A stretch of 31,260 nt of DNA from Streptomyces sp. NRRL B-1140 (lineage in GTDB: Bacteria; Actinomycetota; Actinomycetes; Streptomycetales; Streptomycetaceae), in assembly GCF_001280065.1 (NCBI RefSeq), contig NZ_LGEA01000013.1, positions 1 through 31,260 on the forward strand, written 5' to 3'. The position numbers and the translations under genes were made by a program. Shown here one piece after another: positions 1 through 8,480 of this stretch. The notes beneath the pieces were generated by a model that ran no database searches, had not been told where the DNA came from, and was given only the letters and a program-made list of their open reading frames with translations. How positions within the stretch are numbered: position 1 is the stretch's first letter; every line of letters starts with the position of its first letter.

Positions 1-1
1 C

Positions 2-868
2 CCCACCCCCGTCTCGCCCGACCCCGCGCTCTCCTGGAGCGCCACACGCCCCGTGGTGTCCTTCGCCGAGCCCGAGGGCTACGACGGCGACGCACGGCCC
101 CGCCCCATCGGACGGCGCGCGGCGCCCCGGGCCGCCGCGGCCGCCGTCTGCCTCGTCCTCGGACTGGGGCTCATCTCGGGAGCGGCCACCGGCAGCTGGC
201 TCGTCGGGGGCTCAGGCGACGAGGCCTCGCCCGGCACCTACGCCACGGCCCGGAACCTCTGGCACAGCGTCCCGGTCGACCAGCTGTTCCCGCCGACCGT
301 GCAGGGCCGGGGCGCCGGCCCCGGCGGAGCGGACCGCACCTGGACCCGGATCGCCGTCGCCCCGGACAGTGGCTGCAAGGACGCCTTCGACCCGCTGCTG
401 CGCAAGGCCCTCGCCCCCGTCGGCTGCGAGCGCCTCCTGCGCGCCACCTACACGGACGCCACCGAGAGCTACGTGACCACCGTCGGCCTGCTCTTCACCA
501 CGGCCGACGCCCCCGGCATGACCGCCCTCGCGAACCGTTTCCGCAAGGAACGCCTGGACCGCCGCACCGACCTGATGCCCGTGCCGTACGCCGCACAGGG
601 CACGCCCGCCGCCGGCTTCGGCGTCCGGCAGCGCGCCTCCTGGACCGTCTCCGTGCTCACCGAGGCGCCCGTCGTGGTCTACGCCGTCTCCGGCTGGGCC
701 GACGGCCGCACCGTCGACGACCCGCAGCCCGCAGCGGACGCCATGGAGGCCGACGCCACCACCCCCGCCGCCCAGGCCGGCCTCGGCAACGAGGCACAGG
801 GCCTCGCCGACCGCGTCGAACGGGACCTTCGCCGAGACGTCCGCTCGGCCTCGGAGCAGCCGTCGTGA
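2..868 (+). CDS. Membrane protein with extracytoplasmic domain, 5' truncated, function unknown
   Basis: The frame is open from base 2 with no stop, so the gene probably begins upstream of the window; the first internal start is GTG at 53. A Pro/Arg-rich basic stretch precedes one hydrophobic segment (about residues 27-50 from that GTG, AVCLVLGLGLISGAATGSWL). About 210 residues follow that would lie outside the cytoplasm, with two Cys (in SGCKDAF and VGCERLL) that could form a disulfide. The stop overlaps the GTG start of the mycosin-like protease by four bases (GTGA), so the two are translationally coupled and probably act together at the membrane. I do not recognise the domain. An accessory role beside a type VII-like protease is only a guess from the neighbour. 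Confidence 0.7.
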   Translation, partial: PTPVSPDPALSWSATRPVVSFAEPEGYDGDARPRPIGRRAAPRAAAAAVCLVLGLGLISGAATGSWLVGGSGDEASPGTYATARNLWHSVPVDQLFPPTVQGRGAGPGGADRTWTRIAVAPDSGCKDAFDPLLRKALAPVGCERLLRATYTDATESYVTTVGLLFTTADAPGMTALANRFRKERLDRRTDLMPVPYAAQGTPAAGFGVRQRASWTVSVLTEAPVVVYAVSGWADGRTVDDPQPAADAMEADATTPAAQAGLGNEAQGLADRVERDLRRDVRSASEQPS

Positions 869-2079
869 CCGCCGCGCACACCCCGGCGGGGCGAGCCCCG
901 CGCAACCCGTCCCGCAGGGCCGGGGCCGCGGCCCTCGGCGCCCTGCTCACCGCCGGTCTCGTCCTCCTGCCCGCCGCCACCGCCCACGCCGACGGCATCC
1001 GCGCCCAGCAGTGGGCCCTCGCGGCCATGCACACCGAAGAGGCCTGGCAGACCACGAAGGGCCGGGGCGTCACCGTCGCCGTCCTGGACACCGGCGTCGA
1101 GGCCGACCACCCCGACCTGGCCGGCAACGTCCTGCCCGGCAAGGACCTGGTCCGCTTCGGCGCCGAGCCCGGCGACCGCGCCTGGGCCCGGCACGGCACC
1201 GCCATGGCCGGGATCATCGCCGGCCACGGGCACGGCCCGGGCGGCGCCGACGGCGTCATCGGCATCGCCCCCGAGGCGAAGATCCTCCCCGTCCGCGTGA
1301 TCCTGGAGGACGGCGACCCCGACCGGGCCAAGGCCCGCAGCACCCGCGGCAACGCCCTCGCCGAGGGCATCCGCTGGGCCGCCGACCACGGCGCCGACGT
1401 CATCAACCTCTCCCTCGGCGACGACTCCGCCTCCGCGCACCCCGAACCCGCCGAGGACCAGGCCATCCAGTACGCCCTGGGCAAAGGCGTGGTCGTCGTC
1501 GCCTCCGCGGGCAACGGCGGCGAGAAGGGCGACCACATCTCCTACCCGGCCGCCTACCCGGGCGTCATCGCCGCCACCGCCGTCGACCGCGCCGGAACCC
1601 GCGCCTCGTTCTCCACCCGGCGCTGGTACGCCACGGTCAGCGCCCCGGGCGTCGACGTCGTCATCGCCGACCCCGACCACAAGTACTACGAGGGCTGGGG
1701 CACCAGCGCCGCCGCCGCCTTCGTCTCCGGCGCCGCCGCCCTGGTCAAGGCGGCCCACCCCGGCCTCGCCCCGGCCCAGATCAAGTCGCTCCTGGAGGAC
1801 ACCGCCCGCAACGCCCCCACCGGCGGCCGGGACGACTCCCGGGGTTACGGCTTCGTCGACCCGGCGGCCGCCATCAGGGCGGCCGGCCGGCTCAAGCCCG
1901 AGGACCTGCAGTCCGCTTCCCACGGGGCGAAGTACTTCGGCAGCGGACCGGACGACGACGCCTCCGGCGACGGCACCGCCGCCTGGGCCGCACCCCTCGC
2001 GGGCGGCACCGGCGGCGTCCTGCTGGTCGCGGCGGTCGTGCTGTGGCGCGGCAGCCGCAGGAGCGGCGAGGACTTCTGA
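865..2079 (+). CDS. Membrane-anchored subtilisin-family (S8) serine protease, mycosin-like
   Basis: 404 residues from a GTG start that overlaps the upstream stop. An N-terminal signal peptide (about 1-42, ending AHAD) is followed by an S8 catalytic domain. The triad reads as D75 (VLDTG), H110 (RHGTAMAGIIAG) and S281 (GTSAAAAF), with oxyanion-hole N217 (ASAGNG). An Asp/Gly-rich linker leads to a C-terminal membrane helix (about 375-394) and a short basic tail. Signal peptide, S8 domain and C-terminal anchor in this order are the architecture of mycosins (MycP), the type VII secretion-associated proteases, which places the active site outside the membrane. The usual Pro after the catalytic Ser (GTSxAAP) is Ala here. 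No ESX core gene lies inside the window, so a link to a secretion system is inferred from family and from the coupled membrane protein. An unrelated housekeeping membrane subtilase is the alternative. Confidence 0.88.
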   Translation: MTAAHTPAGRAPRNPSRRAGAAALGALLTAGLVLLPAATAHADGIRAQQWALAAMHTEEAWQTTKGRGVTVAVLDTGVEADHPDLAGNVLPGKDLVRFGAEPGDRAWARHGTAMAGIIAGHGHGPGGADGVIGIAPEAKILPVRVILEDGDPDRAKARSTRGNALAEGIRWAADHGADVINLSLGDDSASAHPEPAEDQAIQYALGKGVVVVASAGNGGEKGDHISYPAAYPGVIAATAVDRAGTRASFSTRRWYATVSAPGVDVVIADPDHKYYEGWGTSAAAAFVSGAAALVKAAHPGLAPAQIKSLLEDTARNAPTGGRDDSRGYGFVDPAAAIRAAGRLKPEDLQSASHGAKYFGSGPDDDASGDGTAAWAAPLAGGTGGVLLVAAVVLWRGSRRSGEDF

Positions 2080-2109
2080 GCCGCTGCCGGGAGCGCACCG
2101 CCCGGCGGA

Positions 2110-2124
2110 TAGGGTCGACGCGTG
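2110..2124 (+). promoter_or_regulatory. Candidate leaderless promoter -10 for the SseB gene
   Basis: TAGGGT at 2110-2115 lies six bases before the GTG start at 2122 and no Shine-Dalgarno is present. This is the spacing expected when transcription begins at or next to the start codon, common in Streptomyces. The -35 is not clear. Confidence 0.4.
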
Positions 2125-2850
2125 GCGAACAAGAACATCCCGGACTCCGGCTTCTCCGACGACGACGGCTCCGCCGACCCCCGGCTGAGCGCGGCACTCG
2201 CCGCCTGGGCCGAGGACCGCAGCGCGGTGGGTCCGGTCCTCGCCGCCCTGAAGGGCGCCCGGCTGCTCGTGCCCGTCGTGGCGGTGCTCGGCGAGGTCGA
2301 GGAGGACGAGAACGGGCTGCGCCGCGAGAAGACCAGCGACATGGCCGTCCCCACCCTCAAGGCCGGCGACCGCACCGCCCTGCCGGCCTTCACCTCCACG
2401 GACTCCCTCGCCCGCTGGGACCCGCAGGCCCGCCCCGTGGCCGTACCGCTGCACCAGGCCCTGCAGGCCGCCGCGCACGAGAAGGCGGACACGGTCGTGC
2501 TCGACCTGGCCGGACCGGTGTCCTTCGAGCTGACCGGCCCCGCCCTGCTCGCCCTCGCCGAGGGCCGTGCGAGCACCGACCCGCTCGCGGACCCGGCCGT
2601 CGTCGGGGCCGTACGGGAGGCCGTCGCCGCCGAGCCCGCCGTCGTGCGCGCCCACCTCGGCCCCGGGCAGGCCGACGGCACGCTCGCCCTGGTCCTCGAC
2701 CCGTCCGCGGTCCCCGCCGAAGCCGCCCGGGCGGTCGCCCGGCGGCTCGCGGACGACGAGACACTGAGGGCCCGCCTGGTGCGCGGTCTCGACCTGGCAC
2801 TGCTGCCGGCCGAGGCGGCGCCACCCGGCGAGCCCCTCTTCGTACGCTGA
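2122..2850 (+). CDS. SseB family protein
   Basis: 242 residues, soluble and acidic, with no signal peptide. The central part (about 20-125) matches the SseB N-terminal domain pattern: a helix with LSAALAAWAEDRS, then strands LLVPVVAVLGEVEE, the TSDMAVPTLKAGDRTALPAFTS segment and WDPQARPVAVPLHQAL. The C-terminal half is Ala-rich and resembles the SseB C-terminal region. The founding SseB was described as a putative sulfurtransferase/rhodanese regulator, but actinobacterial members have no established reaction. The start is GTG 2122, with a -10-like TAGGGT six bases upstream suggesting a leaderless mRNA. It sits 42 bases after the protease gene and ends nine bases before the convergent DUF1844 gene. 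Confidence 0.82.
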   Translation: MANKNIPDSGFSDDDGSADPRLSAALAAWAEDRSAVGPVLAALKGARLLVPVVAVLGEVEEDENGLRREKTSDMAVPTLKAGDRTALPAFTSTDSLARWDPQARPVAVPLHQALQAAAHEKADTVVLDLAGPVSFELTGPALLALAEGRASTDPLADPAVVGAVREAVAAEPAVVRAHLGPGQADGTLALVLDPSAVPAEAARAVARRLADDETLRARLVRGLDLALLPAEAAPPGEPLFVR

Positions 2851-2858
2851 GCTCCCGG

Positions 2859-3215
2859 CTAGCCGTAGACCGGGCCGGTGTACTTCTCGCCGGGCCCCTG
2901 ACCCGGCTCGTCCGGGACCAGCGAGGCCTCGCGGAAGGCCAGCTGCAGCGACTTCAGGCCGTCGCGCAGGGGGGCCGCGTGGAAGGAGCTGATCTCGGTG
3001 GCCGTCGCGTCCAGCAGACCGGCCAGGGCGTGCACCAGCTTGCGGGCCTCGTCCAGGTCCTTGTGCTTCTCGCCCTCCTCGGTCAGACCGAGCTTCACGG
3101 CGGCGGCGCTCATCAGGTTGACGGCGACCGTCACGATCACCTCGACCGCGGGGACCTCGGCGATGTCACGGGCCATGGCGTCGAAGTCGGGGGACTCAGG
3201 AGGGGTCTCACTCAT
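2859..3215 (-). CDS. DUF1844 domain protein
   Basis: 118 residues from ATG at 3215; a GTG nine bases upstream (3224) is possible but less likely. The sequence is one predicted helical domain (VEVIVTVAVNLMSAAAVKLGL, then KDLDEARKLVHALAGLLDATATEI) typical of DUF1844, with an acidic N-terminus and a short tail ending TGPVYG. No catalytic motif is visible and the molecular role is unknown. The promoter side reads TATCGT seven bases before the ATG, suggesting a leaderless transcript. It is divergent from infC, and a DUF1844 gene beside infC is, as far as I recall, a conserved actinobacterial arrangement, suggesting a link to translation or growth that remains an inference. Confidence 0.8.
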   Translation of the reverse strand: MSETPPESPDFDAMARDIAEVPAVEVIVTVAVNLMSAAAVKLGLTEEGEKHKDLDEARKLVHALAGLLDATATEISSFHAAPLRDGLKSLQLAFREASLVPDEPGQGPGEKYTGPVYG

Positions 3216-3273
3216 GCCCCACACGATAGGCGCAGGAAGCGGCGGGTCCCCACGTGACCCCGGTACGCACCGA

Positions 3274-3303
3274 TTGGCCGTTCCTGGCCCCTGCTGGTAA
3301 TCT
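3274..3303 (+). promoter_or_regulatory. Candidate promoter of infC-rpmI-rplT
   Basis: TTGGCC at 3274-3279 and TAATCT at 3298-3303 are separated by 18 bases and resemble a principal-sigma promoter. Transcription would start near 3310, giving infC a leader of about 300 nt. Confidence 0.5.
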
Positions 3304-3476
3304 CGTGTAACGACCGGTCGGACACGTGTGCCTCACAGCCCGCGAGACCGACCCACAAGTGGAGGCTTCCGAACTCCCACCCGATCGCCCTCCGGGCGGC
3401 GGGTCACCGGTCAGGCGGTTCCGTCCCAGTGGCGGCGATCCGCCCGAAAGCGCGCCCCGCGGCTCCCCGCGGCGGT

Positions 3477-3527
3477 GCTCCGGTAGTTCGAGGAGCCCCG
3501 CCTGGGATCGTCCGGGGCATTTTTCTT
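3477..3527 (+). promoter_or_regulatory. Attenuator-like element in the infC leader
   Basis: GCCCCG (3495-3500) pairs perfectly with CGGGGC (3513-3518) and is followed directly by ATTTTTCTT, a U-tract that stands out in this GC-rich DNA. GCTCC (3477-3481) can pair with GGAGC (3492-3496). That hairpin shares two bases with the terminator stem, so the two are mutually exclusive. A second GCCCCG at 3454-3459 could also capture CGGGGC. This looks like a terminator/antiterminator arrangement upstream of the IF-3 gene. The folding is read by eye only. Confidence 0.5.
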
Positions 3528-3549
3528 GCTTCGGCGCGGTTAGGTCTGT

Positions 3550-3561
3550 CGATACAAGACG
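3550..3561 (+). repeat. 12-nt leader repeat, copy 1 (infC leader)
   Basis: CGATACAAGACG, identical to 4279-4290 in the rpmI leader. It lies 49 nt before the infC start codon and is followed by a small hairpin (GCGG 3566-3569 with CCGC 3574-3577). Confidence 0.8.
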
Positions 3562-3610
3562 TTACGCGGCCGTCCGCCAGACCGTCGCGTGGTGCTACCG
3601 AGGAGGATCC

Positions 3611-4249
3611 ATCAGCGCCGAGCCCCGCATCAACGACCGGATTCGCGTTCCCGAGGTGCGACTTGTCGGTCCCAGTGGCGAGCAGGTGGGCATCGTCCCC
3701 CTGGCCAAGGCACTGGAGCTTGCGCAGGAGTACGACCTGGACCTGGTCGAGGTCGCGGCGAACGCCCGTCCGCCCGTGTGCAAGCTCATGGACTACGGGA
3801 AGTTCAAGTACGAGTCGGCCATGAAGGCCCGTGAGGCGCGCAAGAACCAGGCGCACACGGTCATCAAGGAGATGAAGCTCCGGCCGAAGATCGACCCGCA
3901 CGACTATGACACCAAGAAGGGTCACGTCGTCCGGTTCCTCAAGCAGGGCGACAAGGTCAAGATCACGATCATGTTCCGTGGTCGCGAGCAGTCCCGTCCC
4001 GAGCTGGGCTACCGACTGCTGCAGCGTCTCGCGGAGGACGTCCAGGACCTCGGTTTCGTCGAGTCGAACCCGAAGCAGGACGGCCGGAACATGATCATGG
4101 TTCTCGGTCCGCACAAGAAGAAGACCGAGGCGATGGCCGAGGCTCGCCAGGCGCAGGAAGCCCGCAAGGCGGAAGCGAAGGCCAACCCCGGCAAGTCGCA
4201 GAACGCCGCGGAGACCGAGGCGCCCGCCGAGGAGCCCGCCGAGGCGTGA
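3611..4249 (+). CDS. infC: Translation initiation factor IF-3, apparent AUC start codon
   Basis: IF-3 binds the 30S subunit, prevents premature 50S joining and rejects non-canonical start codons. The protein is 212 residues: an N-domain beginning [19 protein letters not shown], the conserved [17 protein letters not shown] segment, and a C-domain with [10 protein letters not shown] and [14 protein letters not shown], followed by a low-complexity Ala/Glu tail of about 35 residues. The start is AUC at 3611, five bases after a strong AGGAGG (3601-3606). The only in-frame ATG or GTG codons upstream are GTG at 3326 and 3359, far from the family N-terminus, and the next GTG downstream removes conserved residues. 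Escherichia coli infC uses AUU, which lets IF-3 repress its own translation, and the same logic is likely here. First gene of infC-rpmI-rplT. Confidence 0.95.
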   Translation: MSAEPRINDRIRVPEVRLVGPSGEQVGIVPLAKALELAQEYDLDLVEVAANARPPVCKLMDYGKFKYESAMKAREARKNQAHTVIKEMKLRPKIDPHDYDTKKGHVVRFLKQGDKVKITIMFRGREQSRPELGYRLLQRLAEDVQDLGFVESNPKQDGRNMIMVLGPHKKKTEAMAEARQAQEARKAEAKANPGKSQNAAETEAPAEEPAEA

Positions 4250-4278
4250 CTCCCGGGACGCCAGTCCCAGGAAGCAAC

Positions 4279-4290
4279 CGATACAAGACG
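4279..4290 (+). repeat. 12-nt leader repeat, copy 2 (rpmI leader)
   Basis: CGATACAAGACG, a perfect copy of 3550-3561. It lies 66 nt before the rpmI start and is followed at once by the strong hairpin at 4293-4330. A weaker relative, CGCTACAAGGAG, forms the rplT ribosome-binding site at 4631-4642. Confidence 0.8.
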
Positions 4291-4292
4291 AC

Positions 4293-4330
4293 GCTCCACC
4301 GTGCCCGGTTTCGCGACCGGGCACCGGAGC
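4293..4330 (+). promoter_or_regulatory. Hairpin in the infC-rpmI intergenic region
   Basis: GTGCCCGGT (4301-4309) and ACCGGGCAC (4316-4324) form a perfect 9-bp stem with a six-base loop. GCTCC (4293-4297) and GGAGC (4326-4330) extend it by 5 bp after a small internal loop. There is no U-tract, so it may be a processing or protein-binding structure. The rpmI Shine-Dalgarno AGGAGAG begins at 4341. Confidence 0.6.
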
Positions 4331-4356
4331 GCCACCGACGAGGAGAGAACGGCGCT

Positions 4357-4551
4357 ATGCCGAAGAACAAGTCGCACAGCGGTGCCAGCAAGCGCTTCAA
4401 GATCACCGGCTCCGGCAAGGTGCTGCGCGAGCGCGCCGGCAAGCGCCACCTGCTCGAGCACAAGTCGTCCCGTGTGACGCGTCGCCTCACCGGCAACGCC
4501 GAGATGGCCCCGGGCGACGCCGCGAAGATCAAGAAGCTTCTCGGCAAGTGA
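4357..4551 (+). CDS. rpmI: 50S ribosomal protein L35
   Basis: 64 residues, strongly basic, starting [20 protein letters not shown] with the [21 protein letters not shown] core expected of bL35. It is a small structural protein of the large subunit. The start is ATG at 4357, with AGGAGAG at 4341-4347. It lies 107 bases after infC and 98 bases before rplT, both gaps containing hairpins. The gene order is the near-universal bacterial infC-rpmI-rplT operon. Length and sequence are normal. Confidence 0.97.
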   Translation: MPKNKSHSGASKRFKITGSGKVLRERAGKRHLLEHKSSRVTRRLTGNAEMAPGDAAKIKKLLGK

Positions 4552-4576
4552 CGTCCGGGCGCGTGAGCGCCGGACG
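4552..4576 (+). promoter_or_regulatory. Hairpin directly after rpmI
   Basis: CGTCCGGGCGC (4552-4562) pairs with GCGCCGGACG (4567-4576) around a GTGA loop, with one bulged G. It abuts the rpmI stop codon and lacks a U-tract. It may protect or process the mRNA between rpmI and rplT. Confidence 0.5.
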
Positions 4577-4589
4577 TACGCCAGACCGG

Positions 4590-4642
4590 GACCCAATCGA
4601 TTTCGGGTCGTGTGAGCACCCCCACGACCCCGCTACAAGGAG
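4590..4642 (+). promoter_or_regulatory. Mutually exclusive hairpins upstream of the rplT ribosome-binding site
   Basis: GGGTCGTG (4605-4612) pairs perfectly with CACGACCC (4623-4630), which ends six bases before the AAGGAG (4637-4642) of rplT. The same GGGTC (4605-4609) can instead pair with GACCC at 4590-4594. Only one of the two stems can form at a time, the pattern of a translational switch. The ligand, if any, is unknown; L20 itself is a natural candidate because it is autoregulatory in other bacteria. Confidence 0.45.
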
Positions 4643-4649
4643 TTAACAA

Positions 4650-5033
4650 GTGGCACGCGTCAAGCGGGCAGTCAACGCCCACAAGAAGCGCCGGGCGATC
4701 CTCGAGCAGGCCTCCGGCTACCGCGGTCAGCGCTCGCGCCTGTACCGCAAGGCCAAGGAGCAGGTCACCCACTCGCTGGTCTACAACTACAACGACCGCA
4801 AGAAGCGCAAGGGCGACTTCCGTCAGCTGTGGATCCAGCGCATCAACGCCGCTGCCCGCGCCAACGGCATGACCTACAACCGCTTCATCCAGGGTCTGAA
4901 GGCCGCCAACGTCGAGGTGGACCGCAAGATCCTGGCCGAGCTGGCCGTCAACGACGCCGGTGCGTTCGCCGCCCTCGTCGAGGTCGCCCAGAAGGCGCTG
5001 CCGAGCGACGTGAACGCGCCCAAGGCTGCGTGA
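4650..5033 (+). CDS. rplT: 50S ribosomal protein L20
   Basis: 127 residues, basic, starting [20 protein letters not shown] with the [18 protein letters not shown] and [18 protein letters not shown] segments of bL20, an early 23S rRNA-binding assembly protein. The start is GTG at 4650, seven bases after AAGGAG (4637-4642). In both Escherichia coli and Bacillus subtilis L20 represses its own operon, by different RNA mechanisms. The structured rpmI-rplT gap here is therefore a plausible target. Last gene of the translation operon; a perfect hairpin follows at 5061-5090. Confidence 0.97.
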   Translation: MARVKRAVNAHKKRRAILEQASGYRGQRSRLYRKAKEQVTHSLVYNYNDRKKRKGDFRQLWIQRINAAARANGMTYNRFIQGLKAANVEVDRKILAELAVNDAGAFAALVEVAQKALPSDVNAPKAA

Positions 5034-5060
5034 CGCCGGCTCCCAGCCGATGTGACTGAA

Positions 5061-5090
5061 GGACCCGCAGGCCGGATGGTCTGCGGGTCC
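5061..5090 (+). terminator. Perfect 10-bp hairpin terminator after rplT
   Basis: GGACCCGCAG (5061-5070) and CTGCGGGTCC (5081-5090) are perfect complements around a 10-base loop. No U-tract follows, which is usual for Streptomyces terminators. Its position closes infC-rpmI-rplT before the methyltransferase gene. Confidence 0.75.
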
Positions 5091-5120
5091 TGCTGTGCAG
5101 CTACCGAGAAAGCGAACCGG

Positions 5121-5981
<861 letters not shown>

Positions 5982-6034
5982 TAGGGTGACCAGCTCAGGG
6001 ACCCCTCTGCGAGCCTTGGAGGTGGGGTACGGGG

Positions 6035-7186
6035 ATGACCGTCGGCACGAGCAGCGCACCGGGAGCCCAGGACGCCGGGAGCCCGCCCGCCGGGTCCCGG
6101 CCACCCGGTGACCACGCCGGCCTCGGCATCGACCCCGACCAGCTGCCCGACGGGCTCGTGGTCGCCGACGAGCAGGGCAGCGTCATCTGCTTCAACGCCG
6201 CCGCCGAACGCATCACCGCCGTCCGCGCCCGGGACGCCCTCGGGCAGCGCCTGGAAAGGGCCCTGCCGTTAGAGGACCTCGAGGGCCGGCGCTGGTGGCA
6301 GCTGACCGACCCCTATGGCGGCCTCGCCATCCGCGTCGGACAGCCCGAGCGCAACCTGCTCCTGCCCGGTGGCCGCGAGGTGCTGGTCTCCGCGCGCTAC
6401 GTCCGCAGCCGGCCCACCGGACCCGTCCGGCGCCTGGTCGTCACCCTGCGCGACACCGAGGCCCGGCGTCGCACCGAGCGCAGCCACGCCGAGCTGATCG
6501 CCACCGTCGCCCACGAGCTGCGCTCCCCGCTCACCTCGGTCAAGGGCTTCACCGCCACGCTGCTCGCCAAGTGGGAACGTTTCACCGACGACCAGAAGCG
6601 CCTGATGCTGGAGACCGTCGACGCCGACGCGGACCGGGTCACCCGGCTCATCGCCGAGCTGCTCGACATCTCCCGGATCGACTCCGGCCGCCTGGAGGTG
6701 CGCCGCCAGCCCGTCGACATCGGCGCCGCCGTCGGACGGCACATCCAGGCCTACGTCGCCGCCGGACAGCCCGCCGACCGGTTCCTGCTGCGCGTCCAGC
6801 AGCCGCTGCCCGACCTGTGGGCCGACCCCGACAAGATCGACCAGGTGCTCAGCAACCTGCTCGAAAATGCCGTGCGGCACGGCGAGGGAACTGTCACGAT
6901 CGACGTCACGGCCACGGCGTCCCCCCGCGAGGGCGAGTACGCCGAGAACGCAGCTACGTCGGTCACGGTGAGCGACGAGGGGCCCGGCATCCCGGAGGAG
7001 TCCATGAACCGCGTCTTCACCCGCTTCTGGCGGGGCAGCAAGCGCGGCGGGACGGGCCTCGGGCTCTACATCGTCAAGGGCATCGTCGAAGCCCACGGCG
7101 GCACCATCACGGTCGGCCGCGCCCCCGGCGCCGGCGCCGAGTTCCGATTTACGTTGCCCGTGAGCGCTCCGGCCTATCTCGCCTGA
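6035..7186 (+). CDS. Soluble PAS-domain sensor histidine kinase, no adjacent response regulator
   Basis: 383 residues with no membrane helix, so probably cytoplasmic. An unstructured Pro/Gly-rich N-terminus (1-32) is followed by a PAS-like domain (about 34-140, LVVADEQGSVICFNAAAERI). A HisKA dimerisation helix carries H160 in the H-box (ATVAHELRSPLTSVKGF). The HATPase domain has N278 in the N-box (NLLENAVRH), the G1 box DEGPGIP (314-320) and the G2 box GTGLGL (339-344). All kinase residues appear intact. GGAGGT at 6018-6023 is a strong but distant ribosome-binding site. No response-regulator gene is next to it. It lies between translation genes, and the signal sensed by the PAS domain is unknown. 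Confidence 0.92.
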   Translation: MTVGTSSAPGAQDAGSPPAGSRPPGDHAGLGIDPDQLPDGLVVADEQGSVICFNAAAERITAVRARDALGQRLERALPLEDLEGRRWWQLTDPYGGLAIRVGQPERNLLLPGGREVLVSARYVRSRPTGPVRRLVVTLRDTEARRRTERSHAELIATVAHELRSPLTSVKGFTATLLAKWERFTDDQKRLMLETVDADADRVTRLIAELLDISRIDSGRLEVRRQPVDIGAAVGRHIQAYVAAGQPADRFLLRVQQPLPDLWADPDKIDQVLSNLLENAVRHGEGTVTIDVTATASPREGEYAENAATSVTVSDEGPGIPEESMNRVFTRFWRGSKRGGTGLGLYIVKGIVEAHGGTITVGRAPGAGAEFRFTLPVSAPAYLA

Positions 7187-7216
7187 GCCCCGCGGGCGCT
7201 TTCGCATACCTGAGGC

Positions 7217-7245
7217 TCCCTCCCGGACCGGGCGTCCGAGAGGGA
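7217..7245 (+). terminator. Hairpin between the sensor kinase and pheS
   Basis: TCCCT (7217-7221) pairs with AGGGA (7241-7245), and CGGAC (7224-7228) pairs with GTCCG (7234-7238), separated by a two-by-two internal loop. There is no U-tract. Most likely the kinase terminator. A TAGACT -10-like sequence for pheS follows at 7259-7264, and GACTCGG/CCGAGTC (7261-7267 and 7302-7308) could form a further stem. Confidence 0.45.
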
Positions 7246-7313
7246 CCCTCCACCCCGTTAGACTCGGCCATTGGCACCTTTGTGTCCCTTCAGACAGCCG
7301 TCCGAGTCGGTGA

Positions 7314-8479
<1,166 letters not shown>

Positions 8480-8480
<1 letters not shown>

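Noticed and set aside
679..2655. 658-codon open frame on the minus strand opposite the protease and SseB genes
   Set aside because: Glycine-rich shadow of real genes, with no domain or ribosome-binding site.
3326..3610. Upstream extension of the infC reading frame to GTG 3326
   Set aside because: The 95 extra codons have no family similarity, contain the attenuator-like hairpin with its U-tract and the strong ribosome-binding site, and lie in a typical leader.
5052..5120. GTG start at 5052 for the SpoU methyltransferase
   Set aside because: It would place the perfect rplT terminator hairpin inside the coding sequence; the conserved N-terminus begins at ATG 5121.
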